Part shown: one piece after another, positions 54,337 through 63,422 of the stretch
Layout of the letters: every line of letters starts with the position of its first letter
How positions within the stretch are numbered: position 1 is the first letter of the stretch
Source: JAAYJT01 sp037446395
Lineage (GTDB): Bacteria; Bacteroidota; Bacteroidia; Bacteroidales; JAAYJT01
Length of the DNA stretch: 64,000 bases
Direction of reading: 5' to 3'
Assembly (NCBI GenBank): GCA_037446395.1
Contig: JBBIIP010000003.1
Span: 100,164-164,163, forward strand
The notes under the pieces: model-generated
Told to the model about the DNA's origin: nothing
Databases searched by the model: none
What the model saw: the letters and a program-made list of their open reading frames with translations, nothing else
Position numbers and translations under genes: made by a program

Positions 54337-55890
54337 ATGCCACATTTGAAATTCGACTTACCAAAAAATCAAGCATCCATCATTAAAGTCTTAGGAATAG
54401 GCGGCGGTGGAAGTAACGCAGTTTCGTATATGTATAAACAAGGAATCAGGGACGTGGATTTTGTTGTTTGTAATACCGACGCCCAGGCCCTCGAACGGAG
54501 CCCAATTCCAAATAAAGTTCAGTTGGGCATCAGGGGATTGGGTGCAGGCAATATTCCAGAGGTCGGGCGCGAGGCAACACTTGAAAACATCGAGGAAATT
54601 AAAGAGTTACTAAAAACAAATACACAGCTTTTGTTTATAACTGCGGGCATGGGAGGCGGCACAGGAACAGGTGGGGCGCCAGTAGTGGCTCAGGCTGCCC
54701 GCGAATTGGACATACTCACTGTTGGAATCATCACCATGCCTTTTTCTTTTGAAGGCCGCAAGCGCCGGTTACAAGCAGAAGCCGGAATCGAGGAATTGCG
54801 CAAATATGTGGATACGCTGTTGGTAATAAACAATGACAAACTCCGCGAGCTTTATGGCAACCTTAAACTCTCCGAAGCATTCGGCATGGCCGATAACGTA
54901 TTGAGCACAGCATCAAGAGGAATAGCCGAAATTATCACGGTGCCCGGATATGTAAACGTTGACTTCGAAGATGTCAAAACAGTGATGAAAAACAGTGGAA
55001 AAGCCATCTTAGGGTCTGGCATAGCTGAAGGTTCCGACCGTGCTGCAAAAGCAGTGAAAGAAGCCCTGGCCTCGCCCCTGCTCGACGACAACAATATTCA
55101 TGGTGCTAACAATATACTGCTATACATTACTTCAGGAACGGAAGAAATCAGCATGGATGAGGTAAGCGAAATCACCGATTATATTCAGCAGGAAGCCGGA
55201 CAAAAAGCAGAAATCATCTGGGGCAACGGCACCGATGAATCGCTGGGAACCAAGGTCTGTGTTACAGTTATCGCAACAGGGTTCAATTCCAAAAACTGGG
55301 AAAACGACAAGCCAGAAAAAAAACTCGTAGGGTCACTTTCTGAAGAGGCTCCAAAACCTGTTAACACTCCATTCATTTCGTCTGTTACTGAAAGATCACC
55401 TGAAACTGCAGAAGGGCAAACAGTTCAACCATCATTTGAACCAGAGAAATCCCGGACAGTCTTTTTTGATATTGATGGGCAAAAACCACCTTTATCAAAT
55501 ACCCAGGAAAAGACTCCTGCTGAAAATCTCAATACTAACATTCGGTTTTCAAGTGATCCGATATCAGCATCAGGCGTTCCGGGAAGCTTTGTCCCAATCC
55601 GAGGAAACAATGACATTCCTGTCGTTGCCCCTGCGAGTCGGAACGATTCTGTGAATGGCCCATTAGACATCGAAAGAAGGCAGCGGCTCCGTGAACTGAG
55701 TCTTAGGTATCTGACCCCTGCCGGGCTGTCAGAATTGGAAAAGGAGCCGGCTTATGTCAGAAGAAGCGTTGAGCTAAAAGAGCCCCCAACCAACGCATCA
55801 CAGGCATCACGCTATTCTCTCACCAGCGATGACAACAACAACACCGACCTTAGAACTAACAATTCGTTTCTCCACGATAATGTTGACTAG
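54337..55890 (+). CDS. ftsZ: Cell-division protein FtsZ
   Basis: A 517-residue tubulin-like GTPase forming the Z ring. Core: VLGIGGGGSNAVSYM, the tubulin signature GMGGGTGTGGAPVVA, T7-loop region NVDFEDVKTVM. After about residue 325 a long, polar, Pro/Ser-rich linker leads to a conserved tail (LRELSLRYLTPAGLSELEKEPAYVRR). That tail probably carries the FtsA-binding site in this phylum. It is longer than E. coli FtsZ (383) because of the linker. 43 bases after ftsA. Confidence 0.97.
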   Translation: MPHLKFDLPKNQASIIKVLGIGGGGSNAVSYMYKQGIRDVDFVVCNTDAQALERSPIPNKVQLGIRGLGAGNIPEVGREATLENIEEIKELLKTNTQLLFITAGMGGGTGTGGAPVVAQAARELDILTVGIITMPFSFEGRKRRLQAEAGIEELRKYVDTLLVINNDKLRELYGNLKLSEAFGMADNVLSTASRGIAEIITVPGYVNVDFEDVKTVMKNSGKAILGSGIAEGSDRAAKAVKEALASPLLDDNNIHGANNILLYITSGTEEISMDEVSEITDYIQQEAGQKAEIIWGNGTDESLGTKVCVTVIATGFNSKNWENDKPEKKLVGSLSEEAPKPVNTPFISSVTERSPETAEGQTVQPSFEPEKSRTVFFDIDGQKPPLSNTQEKTPAENLNTNIRFSSDPISASGVPGSFVPIRGNNDIPVVAPASRNDSVNGPLDIERRQRLRELSLRYLTPAGLSELEKEPAYVRRSVELKEPPTNASQASRYSLTSDDNNNTDLRTNNSFLHDNVD

Positions 55891-55906
55891 CTAAAATTGA
55901 TCCGAT

Positions 55907-56365
55907 ATGAGCCTCGAAAACAAAATCAACCTTGACATCAAAACAGCCATGCTTGCCAAAAACAGTGCTGTTTTGGAAGCACTTAGGGCAATAAAAGCTG
56001 CATTGCTCATCGAGAAAACCAGGAGTGGGTCCACGTCTGATGGATTGTCAGAAGATGACGAAATCCGCTTATTGCAACGACTCGTAAAACAGCGCAAAGA
56101 GTCGGCCGATATTTATAAGGCAAAAAACAGGGCAGATCTGGCCATAATCGAGGAGTTTCAGGCAGGTGTCATTGAGCAATATCTGCCCGAACAATTAGAT
56201 TCCGAAAAAGTTAAAGAAATAATCGCAGAAATTATCATCCAAACTGGAGCCCAAAGTATTAAAGACATGGGCCGTGTTATGGGTGTTGCTTCGAAGCAAC
56301 TTGCAGGAAAAGCTGATAACAAAATCATTGCCGAATTTGTGAAAGAACTACTGACAGCCAGATAA
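55907..56365 (+). CDS. GatB/YqeY domain protein
   Basis: 152 residues of the YqeY family: SLENKINLDIKTAMLAKNSAVLEALRAIKAALL, LLQRLVKQRKESADIYK and a C-terminal MGRVMGVASKQLAGKAD. The C-terminal domain is shared with GatB, where it contacts tRNA; the role of the free protein is unknown. It follows ftsZ by 16 bases and is a usual end of this cluster in Bacteroidota. Confidence 0.93.
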   Translation: MSLENKINLDIKTAMLAKNSAVLEALRAIKAALLIEKTRSGSTSDGLSEDDEIRLLQRLVKQRKESADIYKAKNRADLAIIEEFQAGVIEQYLPEQLDSEKVKEIIAEIIIQTGAQSIKDMGRVMGVASKQLAGKADNKIIAEFVKELLTAR

Positions 56366-56489
56366 TTGTCATGATATTTTTTCGGATACACAACATCTGA
56401 TTTTCTTGTTTGCTCTAATCATTTTAATAAGCGCCAGTCTAGTCTGATAAAAAAATAAAACGTAACTTGCCTCCACAATCATATCCTCT

Positions 56490-57281
56490 ATGACGACAAA
56501 GTATTTAAAACCGATCATCATGTTTATTTTCCCCGCAATGCTTGCCATGACAGGCTGTCAGACTCCCAACAGCAAAGAACCTCTTAAAATTGCGGTTTCA
56601 AAACTTGGTAAAAACTATGAAAATTGGCTATTGAATGCAGACAGTACTGTTATAATCCACAACATGTATCACCTGACCCTCGATTCTGCAATCACCTTGC
56701 TAAACGATTGCCAAGGTTTGTTGATTACCGGAGGAGAAGATGTTTATCCTGGATGGTATAACAATATTGATGATACAGCCAGGTGCGAAGGATTTGATAT
56801 GCGGCGCGACACCCTGGAGATAAATCTTATCAAAAAGGCCCTGGAACTTAAAATGCCAATTGTCGGTATTTGCCGCGGCCACCAAATCACAAATGTAGTT
56901 TTAGGAGGAACACTGATCGTTGATATTCCTACCGAAATCGAAAGCGATATAATACACCGCTGTCCGGTGAACCCAATCAATTGCCACCACAATGTTGAAT
57001 TGGTCGAAGGAAGCATGATTAAAAATATCACTGGCCAACGCACAGGCACTGTTACCACTTATCACCACCAGGCTGTGGATGTCTTAGCACCCGGGTTAAG
57101 CATATCAGCAAGGTCAGCCGATGGAATAGTTGAAGCAATTGAATGGAAACAACCCGAAGGAAAGTCTTTTCTCCTTGGTACTCAATGGCACCCTGAACGC
57201 ATGGTTGATTATCCAGAACTTTCCAAACCCATTGCTGCAAGATTTCTTTTGGAAGCAAGATCATATATGAGCAGAAATTAA
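56490..57281 (+). CDS. Class I glutamine amidotransferase (peptidase C26, gamma-glutamyl hydrolase-like), lipoprotein
   Basis: 263 residues with a lipoprotein signal (MLAMTGC, Cys at about 23). The catalytic triad is intact: GICRGHQ (Cys 128) and TQWHPE (His 234, Glu 236). The motif GLLITGGEDVYPGWY is typical of the PuuD/gamma-glutamyl-GABA hydrolase group, which cleaves gamma-glutamyl bonds. Export as a lipoprotein is unusual for PuuD and suggests an extracytoplasmic gamma-glutamyl substrate. The next gene starts 2 bases after its stop. Confidence 0.85.
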   Translation: MTTKYLKPIIMFIFPAMLAMTGCQTPNSKEPLKIAVSKLGKNYENWLLNADSTVIIHNMYHLTLDSAITLLNDCQGLLITGGEDVYPGWYNNIDDTARCEGFDMRRDTLEINLIKKALELKMPIVGICRGHQITNVVLGGTLIVDIPTEIESDIIHRCPVNPINCHHNVELVEGSMIKNITGQRTGTVTTYHHQAVDVLAPGLSISARSADGIVEAIEWKQPEGKSFLLGTQWHPERMVDYPELSKPIAARFLLEARSYMSRN

Positions 57282-57283
57282 TC

Positions 57284-58009
57284 ATGCTCCCCGGCCCTAC
57301 ACCAGAAACCGCCCTATCATCTATCCGCCAGGTTTCAGGCTGGCTATGGGATCGTGGCTGGGCCGAATGGTCATCAGGTAATCTTTCGGTTGAGTTCAGT
57401 CCGGGTTCTGCAAATCTGTTTCAAACTAAGTCTTATATCCTGGAAACCCCTTACGGGTTTAGAAACATCGAAAAAACATATTTGATCAGTCTTGCTGGAT
57501 CGAAGATGAGGGATCTTATGCAAAGGCCCGAAGAAGGGTTGTGCGTAGTTCAACCGATCGAAAAAGGTAAACTGAAAGTGTCTTCGCTTAAACATTCTGA
57601 CCGTTCGGTGGCTCCGACCTCAGAATACATTTCGCATTTGTTGATTCAGGAATTGATGCAAACCCATAGACCTCAGCACCGTGCTGTATTGCACTCCCAC
57701 CCTGCCGAAGTAATTGCTTTCTCTCAGCTGCCTGCCTTTCATTCACATGACATTAACCAGGTTCTTGAAGTAACACTGCCTGAGTTTCGGCAATATTTTC
57801 CTGAAGGAATCGGAAAGGTGCCATATCATCCGCCCGGAAGCCTGATGCTTGCCGAGGCTACAGCCAACACCATGAAAAATTGTTCGGTAGCCATTTGGCA
57901 ACAGCATGGAATCATTGCCACCGGAACCACGCTCTATGAAGCATTCGATGCAATTGACGTGGTGGTCAAGGCCATTAGAATTTACTTTCTCTTAAATCAC
58001 AAGCATTGA
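57284..58009 (+). CDS. Class II aldolase, rhamnulose-1-phosphate aldolase-like
   Basis: 241 residues. The class II aldolase/RhaD fold is marked by WSSGNLSVEF, the zinc ligands HSHP (His 137 and 139) and QQHG (His 208), with TGTTLYEAFDAIDVVVKA following. The zinc-site spacing agrees with E. coli RhaD (141/143/212). The reaction would be retro-aldol cleavage of a sugar 1-phosphate. No rhamnose kinase or isomerase is nearby; it sits 2 bases downstream of a secreted amidotransferase, so its substrate is open. Confidence 0.85.
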   Translation: MLPGPTPETALSSIRQVSGWLWDRGWAEWSSGNLSVEFSPGSANLFQTKSYILETPYGFRNIEKTYLISLAGSKMRDLMQRPEEGLCVVQPIEKGKLKVSSLKHSDRSVAPTSEYISHLLIQELMQTHRPQHRAVLHSHPAEVIAFSQLPAFHSHDINQVLEVTLPEFRQYFPEGIGKVPYHPPGSLMLAEATANTMKNCSVAIWQQHGIIATGTTLYEAFDAIDVVVKAIRIYFLLNHKH

Positions 58010-58016
58010 TTGTTCG

Positions 58017-59255
58017 CTAGGTTTCAGTGTATAATCGAACAATATTGACAATTACCTCTACCGCCTTGGCCATGCTTTGCAGCGGGATGTATTCATGCTT
58101 GCCATGAAAATTGTGCCCGCCGGCAAATATATTAGGGCAAGGGAGGCCCATATAGGATAGCCTTGATCCGTCAGTTCCTCCCCTGATCGGGTGGATGTGT
58201 GGTTTAACTCCGGCCAGCTCCATGGCCCGCTGTGCTATCTCAACAACATACATAACTGGTTCAATTTTTTCTCTCATGTTGAAATACTGGTCTTTTAACT
58301 CAATGGAGATGGTGCCTTGACCATATTTTTGATTCATAAAGTCGGCTACCTGCTGCAAATAGGTTTTGCGCTTTGCAAAAATGGTTGCATCGTGATCTCG
58401 AACAATATATTGCAGCCAGGCATTTTCGACTCCTCCTTCCATTTTCACTAGGTGATAAAAGCCCTCATAATCCTGTGTGTATTGTGGTTTTTCAAATTCG
58501 GGGAGCATCCTGTTAAATTCCATGGCCAGCAGCATTGCGTTGACCATTTTGCCCTTTGCATATCCGGGATGTATGTTGCGGCCCTGCACAAGAATTTTCG
58601 CTCCGGCCGCATTGAAGTTTTCATACTCGAGTTCACCAAGTGCGCCCCCATCGAGGGTGTAGGAAAATTGAGCACCGAATTTCTCAACATCAAAATGATC
58701 AACACCTTTGCCAATTTCTTCATCAGGTGTAAAGCCGATTTTAATGGTTCCGTGTGGAACCTCAGGATGCTTGATTAAATAATCCAAAGCTGCCATGATT
58801 TCAGCAATCCCTGCCTTGTCATCGGCACCGAGCAGAGTGGTTCCGTCAGTTGCAATCAGGGTTTGGCCAATATAGGATGCCAACTCCGGGAAATCGGCCG
58901 GAGATAACACAATGTCCTTTTCTTTATTCAAAATAATGGTTTCGCCATTGTAGTTTTCTATGATCAGCGGATTAACATTCTCGCCGGGCATTTCGGGGCT
59001 GGTATCGAAATGCGCCAAAAAACCAATTACAGGAACAGGTTTATCAATATTCGAAGGCAAGGTAGCCATCACATAGGCATACTCATCGAGCATTACATCT
59101 TGCAGCCCCATCGCTTTAAGCTCTTCAAAAAGCACCCGCGCAAGGTTCCATTGTTTTTCTGTACTCGGAAAAGTGGTTGAGGTGTCATCGGAACGCGTAT
59201 CAATTTTTACGTATCGCAAAAAACGTTCCAGAAGCTGATCCTGATTGATATTCAT
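58017..59255 (-). CDS. pepT: Peptidase T (tripeptide aminopeptidase)
   Basis: A 412-residue M20-family zinc peptidase removing N-terminal residues from tripeptides. Metal-binding landmarks: FLAHFDTSPE, GADDKAGIAEI, FTPDEEIGKGVDHF, and the late RGGTDGSRLSYMGLPCPN with GGHNFHGKHEY. It lies 54 bases downstream of the OPT transporter gene on the same strand; together they form a peptide uptake and breakdown unit. Confidence 0.96.
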   Translation of the reverse strand: MNINQDQLLERFLRYVKIDTRSDDTSTTFPSTEKQWNLARVLFEELKAMGLQDVMLDEYAYVMATLPSNIDKPVPVIGFLAHFDTSPEMPGENVNPLIIENYNGETIILNKEKDIVLSPADFPELASYIGQTLIATDGTTLLGADDKAGIAEIMAALDYLIKHPEVPHGTIKIGFTPDEEIGKGVDHFDVEKFGAQFSYTLDGGALGELEYENFNAAGAKILVQGRNIHPGYAKGKMVNAMLLAMEFNRMLPEFEKPQYTQDYEGFYHLVKMEGGVENAWLQYIVRDHDATIFAKRKTYLQQVADFMNQKYGQGTISIELKDQYFNMREKIEPVMYVVEIAQRAMELAGVKPHIHPIRGGTDGSRLSYMGLPCPNIFAGGHNFHGKHEYIPLQSMAKAVEVIVNIVRLYTET

Positions 59256-59309
59256 GATATATATATTGTTGATTTTTAAATTGTTGAGTTTATCAAATAA
59301 TTTGTCGGT

Positions 59310-61289
59310 TTATAACTCCTTTTTTGCTCTAAGCGACTCCCATATCATATAAACCGATAAGATGGTAAACATCACAAGAGCAAGTATTTCAGCCATATGA
59401 GATTGAAACCATTCCTTATTCACAAAATTTATCTCGAAATAACTCAAAATAGCGCTTATTACACCCATGAGGGCACCGCCTGCAATAAAGCCGGATGCAA
59501 TGAGGGTTCCGCGCTCGCGACGGGCAGCATTGAGTTTTTCGTCTTTTGTGCGGGTATTCACAAACCATGCAATCAGCCCGCCAACCAACAGGGGAGTGTT
59601 CAGTTCGAGCGGGATAAACATCCCAAGCGAAAAGGCCAGTGCCGGCAATCCAATCATCGTGAGTATAAGTGAGAGGAACGCACCACTTAAATATAGCATC
59701 CATGGCGCCGGTTTGCCCGACATCATCGGCTCTATCACCGCTGCCATAGCATTTGCCTGGGGGGCTACTAAGGCTCCTTCGCCCGTAAAACCATAGGTTT
59801 TATTTAATAAAATGATTACTCCGCCAACCGTAAGGGCCGAAACAAAGGTTCCAAGAAATTTCCACGATTCTTGTTTAAAGGGAGATGAGCCGAGCCAATA
59901 ACCAATTTTCAGGTCGGTGATGAACCCCCCGGCCATAGCCAGGGCAGTACACACAACGCCACCAATGATCAGTGCAGCAACCATTCCCGAAGCTCCCTTC
60001 AATCCTACCGATGTCATAATTAACGATGTGATGATGAGTGTCATGAGGGTCATGCCCGACACAGGGTTGGTTCCCACAATTGCAATGGCGTTTGCTGCAA
60101 CTGTAGTAAACAAAAATGCAATCAACATTACAATTGCCAGCCCGATGAGGGCGTGCGTGAGGTTGTTCACTACCCCAAACTGGAAGAAAATAAAAATTAG
60201 TAATGCTGTTCCGAGAATGCCGAAAAGAATGATATTCATCGGGATATCCCTGCGGGTGCGTAATTCAGCATGAGCAGATGATTTTCGGCTAAGGGTTTCT
60301 TTCACAGCCAGGCCGATGGCTTGCCGTATAATTCCAGAGGATCTAATAATGCCAACAACACCGGCCATAGCAATTCCCCCAATGCCAATCTGTCTCACAT
60401 AAGCCCTGAACAACTCTTCGGCCGACATTTCGCCAATCAGTTTTACGATATTAGCTCCAACCGGAATGGTCATCCCTTCTGCAAAATGATGTATGAGCGG
60501 GATGAGTACATACCAACCCACGAAAGATCCAGCACAGATAATTGCAGCGTATTTTAGGCCAATAATATAGCCCAATCCCATGACTGCAGCCCCGACATTG
60601 AGTTTAAATACAACCTTGGCCTTATCGGCCATCATTTCGCCAAAAGCAAAAACCCGGGTGGTGAAAACTTCGCTCCACCAACCAAATGTGGCAATAATAA
60701 AATCGTAGATTCCGCCAATCAGCCCACTGATCAGCAGCAACCTTGCCTGGCTTCCACCTTTCTCACCCGACACAAGTACCTCTGTCGTGGCCGTGGCTTC
60801 GGGGAATGGAAACTTGCCGTGCATATCATCAACGAAGTATTTCCGGAAAGGAATCAGAAACAAGATGCCTAAAAACCCACCCAGCAGAGACGAAAGAAAT
60901 ACCTGGTAGAAATGCGCCTCAAGATTGAGTATATAAAGCGCCGGTAATGTAAAAATCGCTCCAGCTACGATCACTCCCGAACTGGCTCCGATGGATTGGA
61001 TAATCACATTTTCGCCAAGGGCGTTTTTGCGTTTTGTCAGGGCAGAAAGCCCCACAGCAATAATGGCGATAGGTATTGCAGCCTCGAACACCTGGCCGAT
61101 TTTCAATCCAAGATAGGCGGCAGCAGCTGAAAAAATTACCGCCATCACCAACCCTGTAACGACCGACCTGAAGTTTATCTCGGGATACAACTTATGCGGC
61201 GACATTACTGGCGCATACTGTTCATCTGATTTCAACTCCCGATAAGCATTCTCCGGAAGTCCTTTTAATTCTTTGTTTTCGTGAGTCAT
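59310..61289 (-). CDS. OPT-family oligopeptide transporter
   Basis: 659 residues from ATG 61289 with about 14-16 membrane segments. OPT landmarks: PEINFRSVVTGLVMAVIFSAAAAYLGLKIG near the N-terminus, FPFPEATATTEVL, and the later FITDLKIGYWLGSSPFKQ. It imports small peptides by proton symport. ATG 61319 is also in frame, but a promoter element at 61317-61324 overlaps it. It is co-directional with pepT downstream. Confidence 0.94.
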   Translation of the reverse strand: MTHENKELKGLPENAYRELKSDEQYAPVMSPHKLYPEINFRSVVTGLVMAVIFSAAAAYLGLKIGQVFEAAIPIAIIAVGLSALTKRKNALGENVIIQSIGASSGVIVAGAIFTLPALYILNLEAHFYQVFLSSLLGGFLGILFLIPFRKYFVDDMHGKFPFPEATATTEVLVSGEKGGSQARLLLISGLIGGIYDFIIATFGWWSEVFTTRVFAFGEMMADKAKVVFKLNVGAAVMGLGYIIGLKYAAIICAGSFVGWYVLIPLIHHFAEGMTIPVGANIVKLIGEMSAEELFRAYVRQIGIGGIAMAGVVGIIRSSGIIRQAIGLAVKETLSRKSSAHAELRTRRDIPMNIILFGILGTALLIFIFFQFGVVNNLTHALIGLAIVMLIAFLFTTVAANAIAIVGTNPVSGMTLMTLIITSLIMTSVGLKGASGMVAALIIGGVVCTALAMAGGFITDLKIGYWLGSSPFKQESWKFLGTFVSALTVGGVIILLNKTYGFTGEGALVAPQANAMAAVIEPMMSGKPAPWMLYLSGAFLSLILTMIGLPALAFSLGMFIPLELNTPLLVGGLIAWFVNTRTKDEKLNAARRERGTLIASGFIAGGALMGVISAILSYFEINFVNKEWFQSHMAEILALVMFTILSVYMIWESLRAKKEL

Positions 61290-61316
61290 CGTTATTTTCA
61301 ATTTTGATTCGACAGT

Positions 61317-61324
61317 CAAAGATA
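61317..61324 (-). promoter_or_regulatory. Putative -7 element for OPT-pepT
   Basis: The reverse strand reads TATCTTTG (TAnnTTTG). Transcription would start about 20 bases before ATG 61289, supporting that start. The rest of the spacer to 61563 shows no gene. Confidence 0.45.
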
Positions 61325-61563
61325 TCGGTATTTTTATTTCAAACAGTTGCTAAAAAACCATGTCTCTTATGGGAAACGTAGAAATTTTACATGCAATTTG
61401 CACATAAAACGTTAGCCTAAAAACTTTCCAGGTATTTTTAAAGAATTATGAACAAGGTTTTTTTGCTCGTTTGGTTTTTGTTTATGCATTTCAATGACAG
61501 GCAATATATGTCTATTAAACACAGTATTTGATATTGCTTCGTATGTTTAGCTTCAGCATTGAT

Positions 61564-63105
61564 TTAATTACCCTGGTGCTCAACACGCAAAAGATCGTTG
61601 ATGGTTTTCACCGGATTAAAGGTAATCAAAGGCACTTCTACAAAGATGGTAGTCCAGTTGGCCATGGCTCCATTCCATAGCCCTGGTAATTCCTGAGCTT
61701 TGAGCAACTTGCCGTTTTTCGACTTGGTGGTGATAAACCCCGTAGTCGGGTCAACAAAATCAGGAAGGTGAAACCGTTCACCCTTATAATTTCGCACACC
61801 GCAAACCAGATCAACCGGATTAAAATGTGTTGAATCCCTGAAAATTCGTTCTTGTTCTGGGTTATTAACGTCAACCTGCGAAGATTCAATGATTTGAAGT
61901 GAGAGGCTTCCATCTTTTGCCTTTACCCAGAAAGGTCCCCCCCCCGGTTCGCCGATATTTTTCACCATGCCGCATACACGTAAGGGGCGGTTAAGCAGTC
62001 GTTGCAGAATATTTATCTGTGTACTCCTGTCCATGTGGGCAAAGTGTGCAGGAAAGCATAGCGAAAGTTCCTGACGGCAATAATCGGCCAAGTTGATCAG
62101 CCGGTTACGGCTTATCTGTGGATTCTCAATTGCAATCAGCATCCCGAAAATCTCTTGCTGTAATTCAAGCAGCAATGCCCCAAGAGCCTTTTTATAAACT
62201 ACTGTCAGAGGTTTGAGCCGGTCAGGAACAACATTATCAATGTTTTTGATAAGAATGATATCGCCATTGAGATCATTTAAATTCTCAATGAGTGCACCAT
62301 GGCCCCCCGGCCTGAAAACCAGCGATCCATCTTTTTCGCGAAAAGGCATGTTGTTCATGTCAACGGCCAGGATATCGGTGCTGGGTTTTTGAACCGTAAA
62401 ACCAATATCATAATGAAGTTTAAATTTCTGCTCATAGCGGTTCTTTATTTCTTCGGTCTTTTGAACAAACTTTTGGAGATATTCTGTCGAAACCGTGAAA
62501 TGAACACTCGCTCTTCCGCTGCTATCTTTGGCATACAAGGCTGCTTCAACCAGGTGCTCCTCAAGCGAAGAACGGTCAGGTTCATTGTTATACCGATGAA
62601 ACTTGAGCAATCCCTTCGGCAAGTTCGAGTATCCAAGACCATCATCATCGAGCAAGAAGGACAATACTTTCAGGTAATATGGGCTTCCCTTCTTATCCGA
62701 CTTCTTAATTTGGTCTGGAAAATCATCATAGAACGCAAATTCCTCAAGATGGTTAAAAAAGTGTCCCGTTGATTGAAATCCTTCATCAGCCAGCATTGCA
62801 TTCATTGTATCAGGTTCGACCTGAATTTTCTCCCTAAACTCAAAAAGATGTTTAAACATGCGGCTTGCAGCTCCCGAAGCCGGAACAAATTTCATAATTT
62901 GCCTGCCTTTTGACAAATTCTCATATCTCTGCTGCAATTCTTCCGCTGCATCGCTTTCCACCACCCGGATTCCATGTCTGGCGGTTGCTGCAGAGGCAAG
63001 ATTTACAAGCGGAAAACCATTGTGGTAATACTGAAGCTGCTGCTCAACTTTTTTTAGGCTTAGTCCTTTTGCTTCTATCTGTTTGATATCGCTTTGTGTA
63101 AACAT
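61564..63105 (-). CDS. DUF4301 family protein
   Basis: 513 residues. The pattern matches DUF4301: YYHNGFPLVNLASAAT near the start, FVPASGAASRMFKHL, AVDMNNMPFREKDGSLVFRPGGHGALIENLNDL, IFIKNIDNVVPD-like KNIDNV, and GGPFWVKAKDGS with SLQIIESSQVD. The GGHGAL and KNIDN elements resemble sugar nucleotidyltransferases, so it may be a nucleotidyltransferase, but its reaction is unknown. It is divergent from the tRNA-Leu pair. Confidence 0.85.
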   Translation of the reverse strand: MFTQSDIKQIEAKGLSLKKVEQQLQYYHNGFPLVNLASAATARHGIRVVESDAAEELQQRYENLSKGRQIMKFVPASGAASRMFKHLFEFREKIQVEPDTMNAMLADEGFQSTGHFFNHLEEFAFYDDFPDQIKKSDKKGSPYYLKVLSFLLDDDGLGYSNLPKGLLKFHRYNNEPDRSSLEEHLVEAALYAKDSSGRASVHFTVSTEYLQKFVQKTEEIKNRYEQKFKLHYDIGFTVQKPSTDILAVDMNNMPFREKDGSLVFRPGGHGALIENLNDLNGDIILIKNIDNVVPDRLKPLTVVYKKALGALLLELQQEIFGMLIAIENPQISRNRLINLADYCRQELSLCFPAHFAHMDRSTQINILQRLLNRPLRVCGMVKNIGEPGGGPFWVKAKDGSLSLQIIESSQVDVNNPEQERIFRDSTHFNPVDLVCGVRNYKGERFHLPDFVDPTTGFITTKSKNGKLLKAQELPGLWNGAMANWTTIFVEVPLITFNPVKTINDLLRVEHQGN

Positions 63106-63133
63106 TGACTTGATTTTTATGTTTCAATAGCTT

Positions 63134-63141
63134 CAAAAATA
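63134..63141 (-). promoter_or_regulatory. Putative -7 element for the DUF4301 gene
   Basis: The reverse strand reads TATTTTTG (TAnnTTTG), 28 bases before the ATG at 63105. Confidence 0.4.
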
Positions 63142-63184
63142 GAAATTATTTGTGGGTAAATATGCGATGAAAGCTAAAAATCAT

Positions 63185-63192
63185 TATTTTTG
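63185..63192 (+). promoter_or_regulatory. Putative -7 element for the tRNA-Leu pair
   Basis: TATTTTTG matches TAnnTTTG, 45 bases before the first tRNA-Leu. No -33 element at the right distance. Confidence 0.4.
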
Positions 63193-63237
63193 CAGCCCCA
63201 AAACTCATGGCCTTCATTGTTCTTATCTTCTTAACCT

Positions 63238-63321
63238 GCCCAGGTGGTGGAATTGGTAGACACGCCAGCTTGAGGGGCTGGTGTCTTCACGGACGTGCAA
63301 GTTCGAGTCTTGTCCTGGGCA
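63238..63321 (+). tRNA. tRNA-Leu(GAG)
   Basis: 84 bases with acceptor GCCCAGG/CCTGGGC, anticodon stem CCAGC/GCTGG with loop TTGAGGG (anticodon GAG), the long variable arm of class II tRNAs (TGTCTTCACGGACGT), and a T arm with GTTCGAGTC. CCA is not encoded. Confidence 0.95.
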
Positions 63322-63338
63322 CATTTTTAGCAACAATC

Positions 63339-63422
63339 GCCCGGATGGCGGAATTGGTAGACGCGCTAGTTTCAGGGACTAGTGTTCGCAAGGATGTGCA
63401 GGTTCGAGTCCTGTTCCGGGCA
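63339..63422 (+). tRNA. tRNA-Leu(CAG)
   Basis: 84 bases, 17 bases after the first tRNA-Leu. Acceptor GCCCGGA/TCCGGGC, anticodon stem CTAGT/ACTAG with loop TTCAGGG (anticodon CAG), long variable arm (TGTTCGCAAGGATGT) and T arm with GTTCGAGTC. Likely co-transcribed with the preceding tRNA. Confidence 0.95.
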
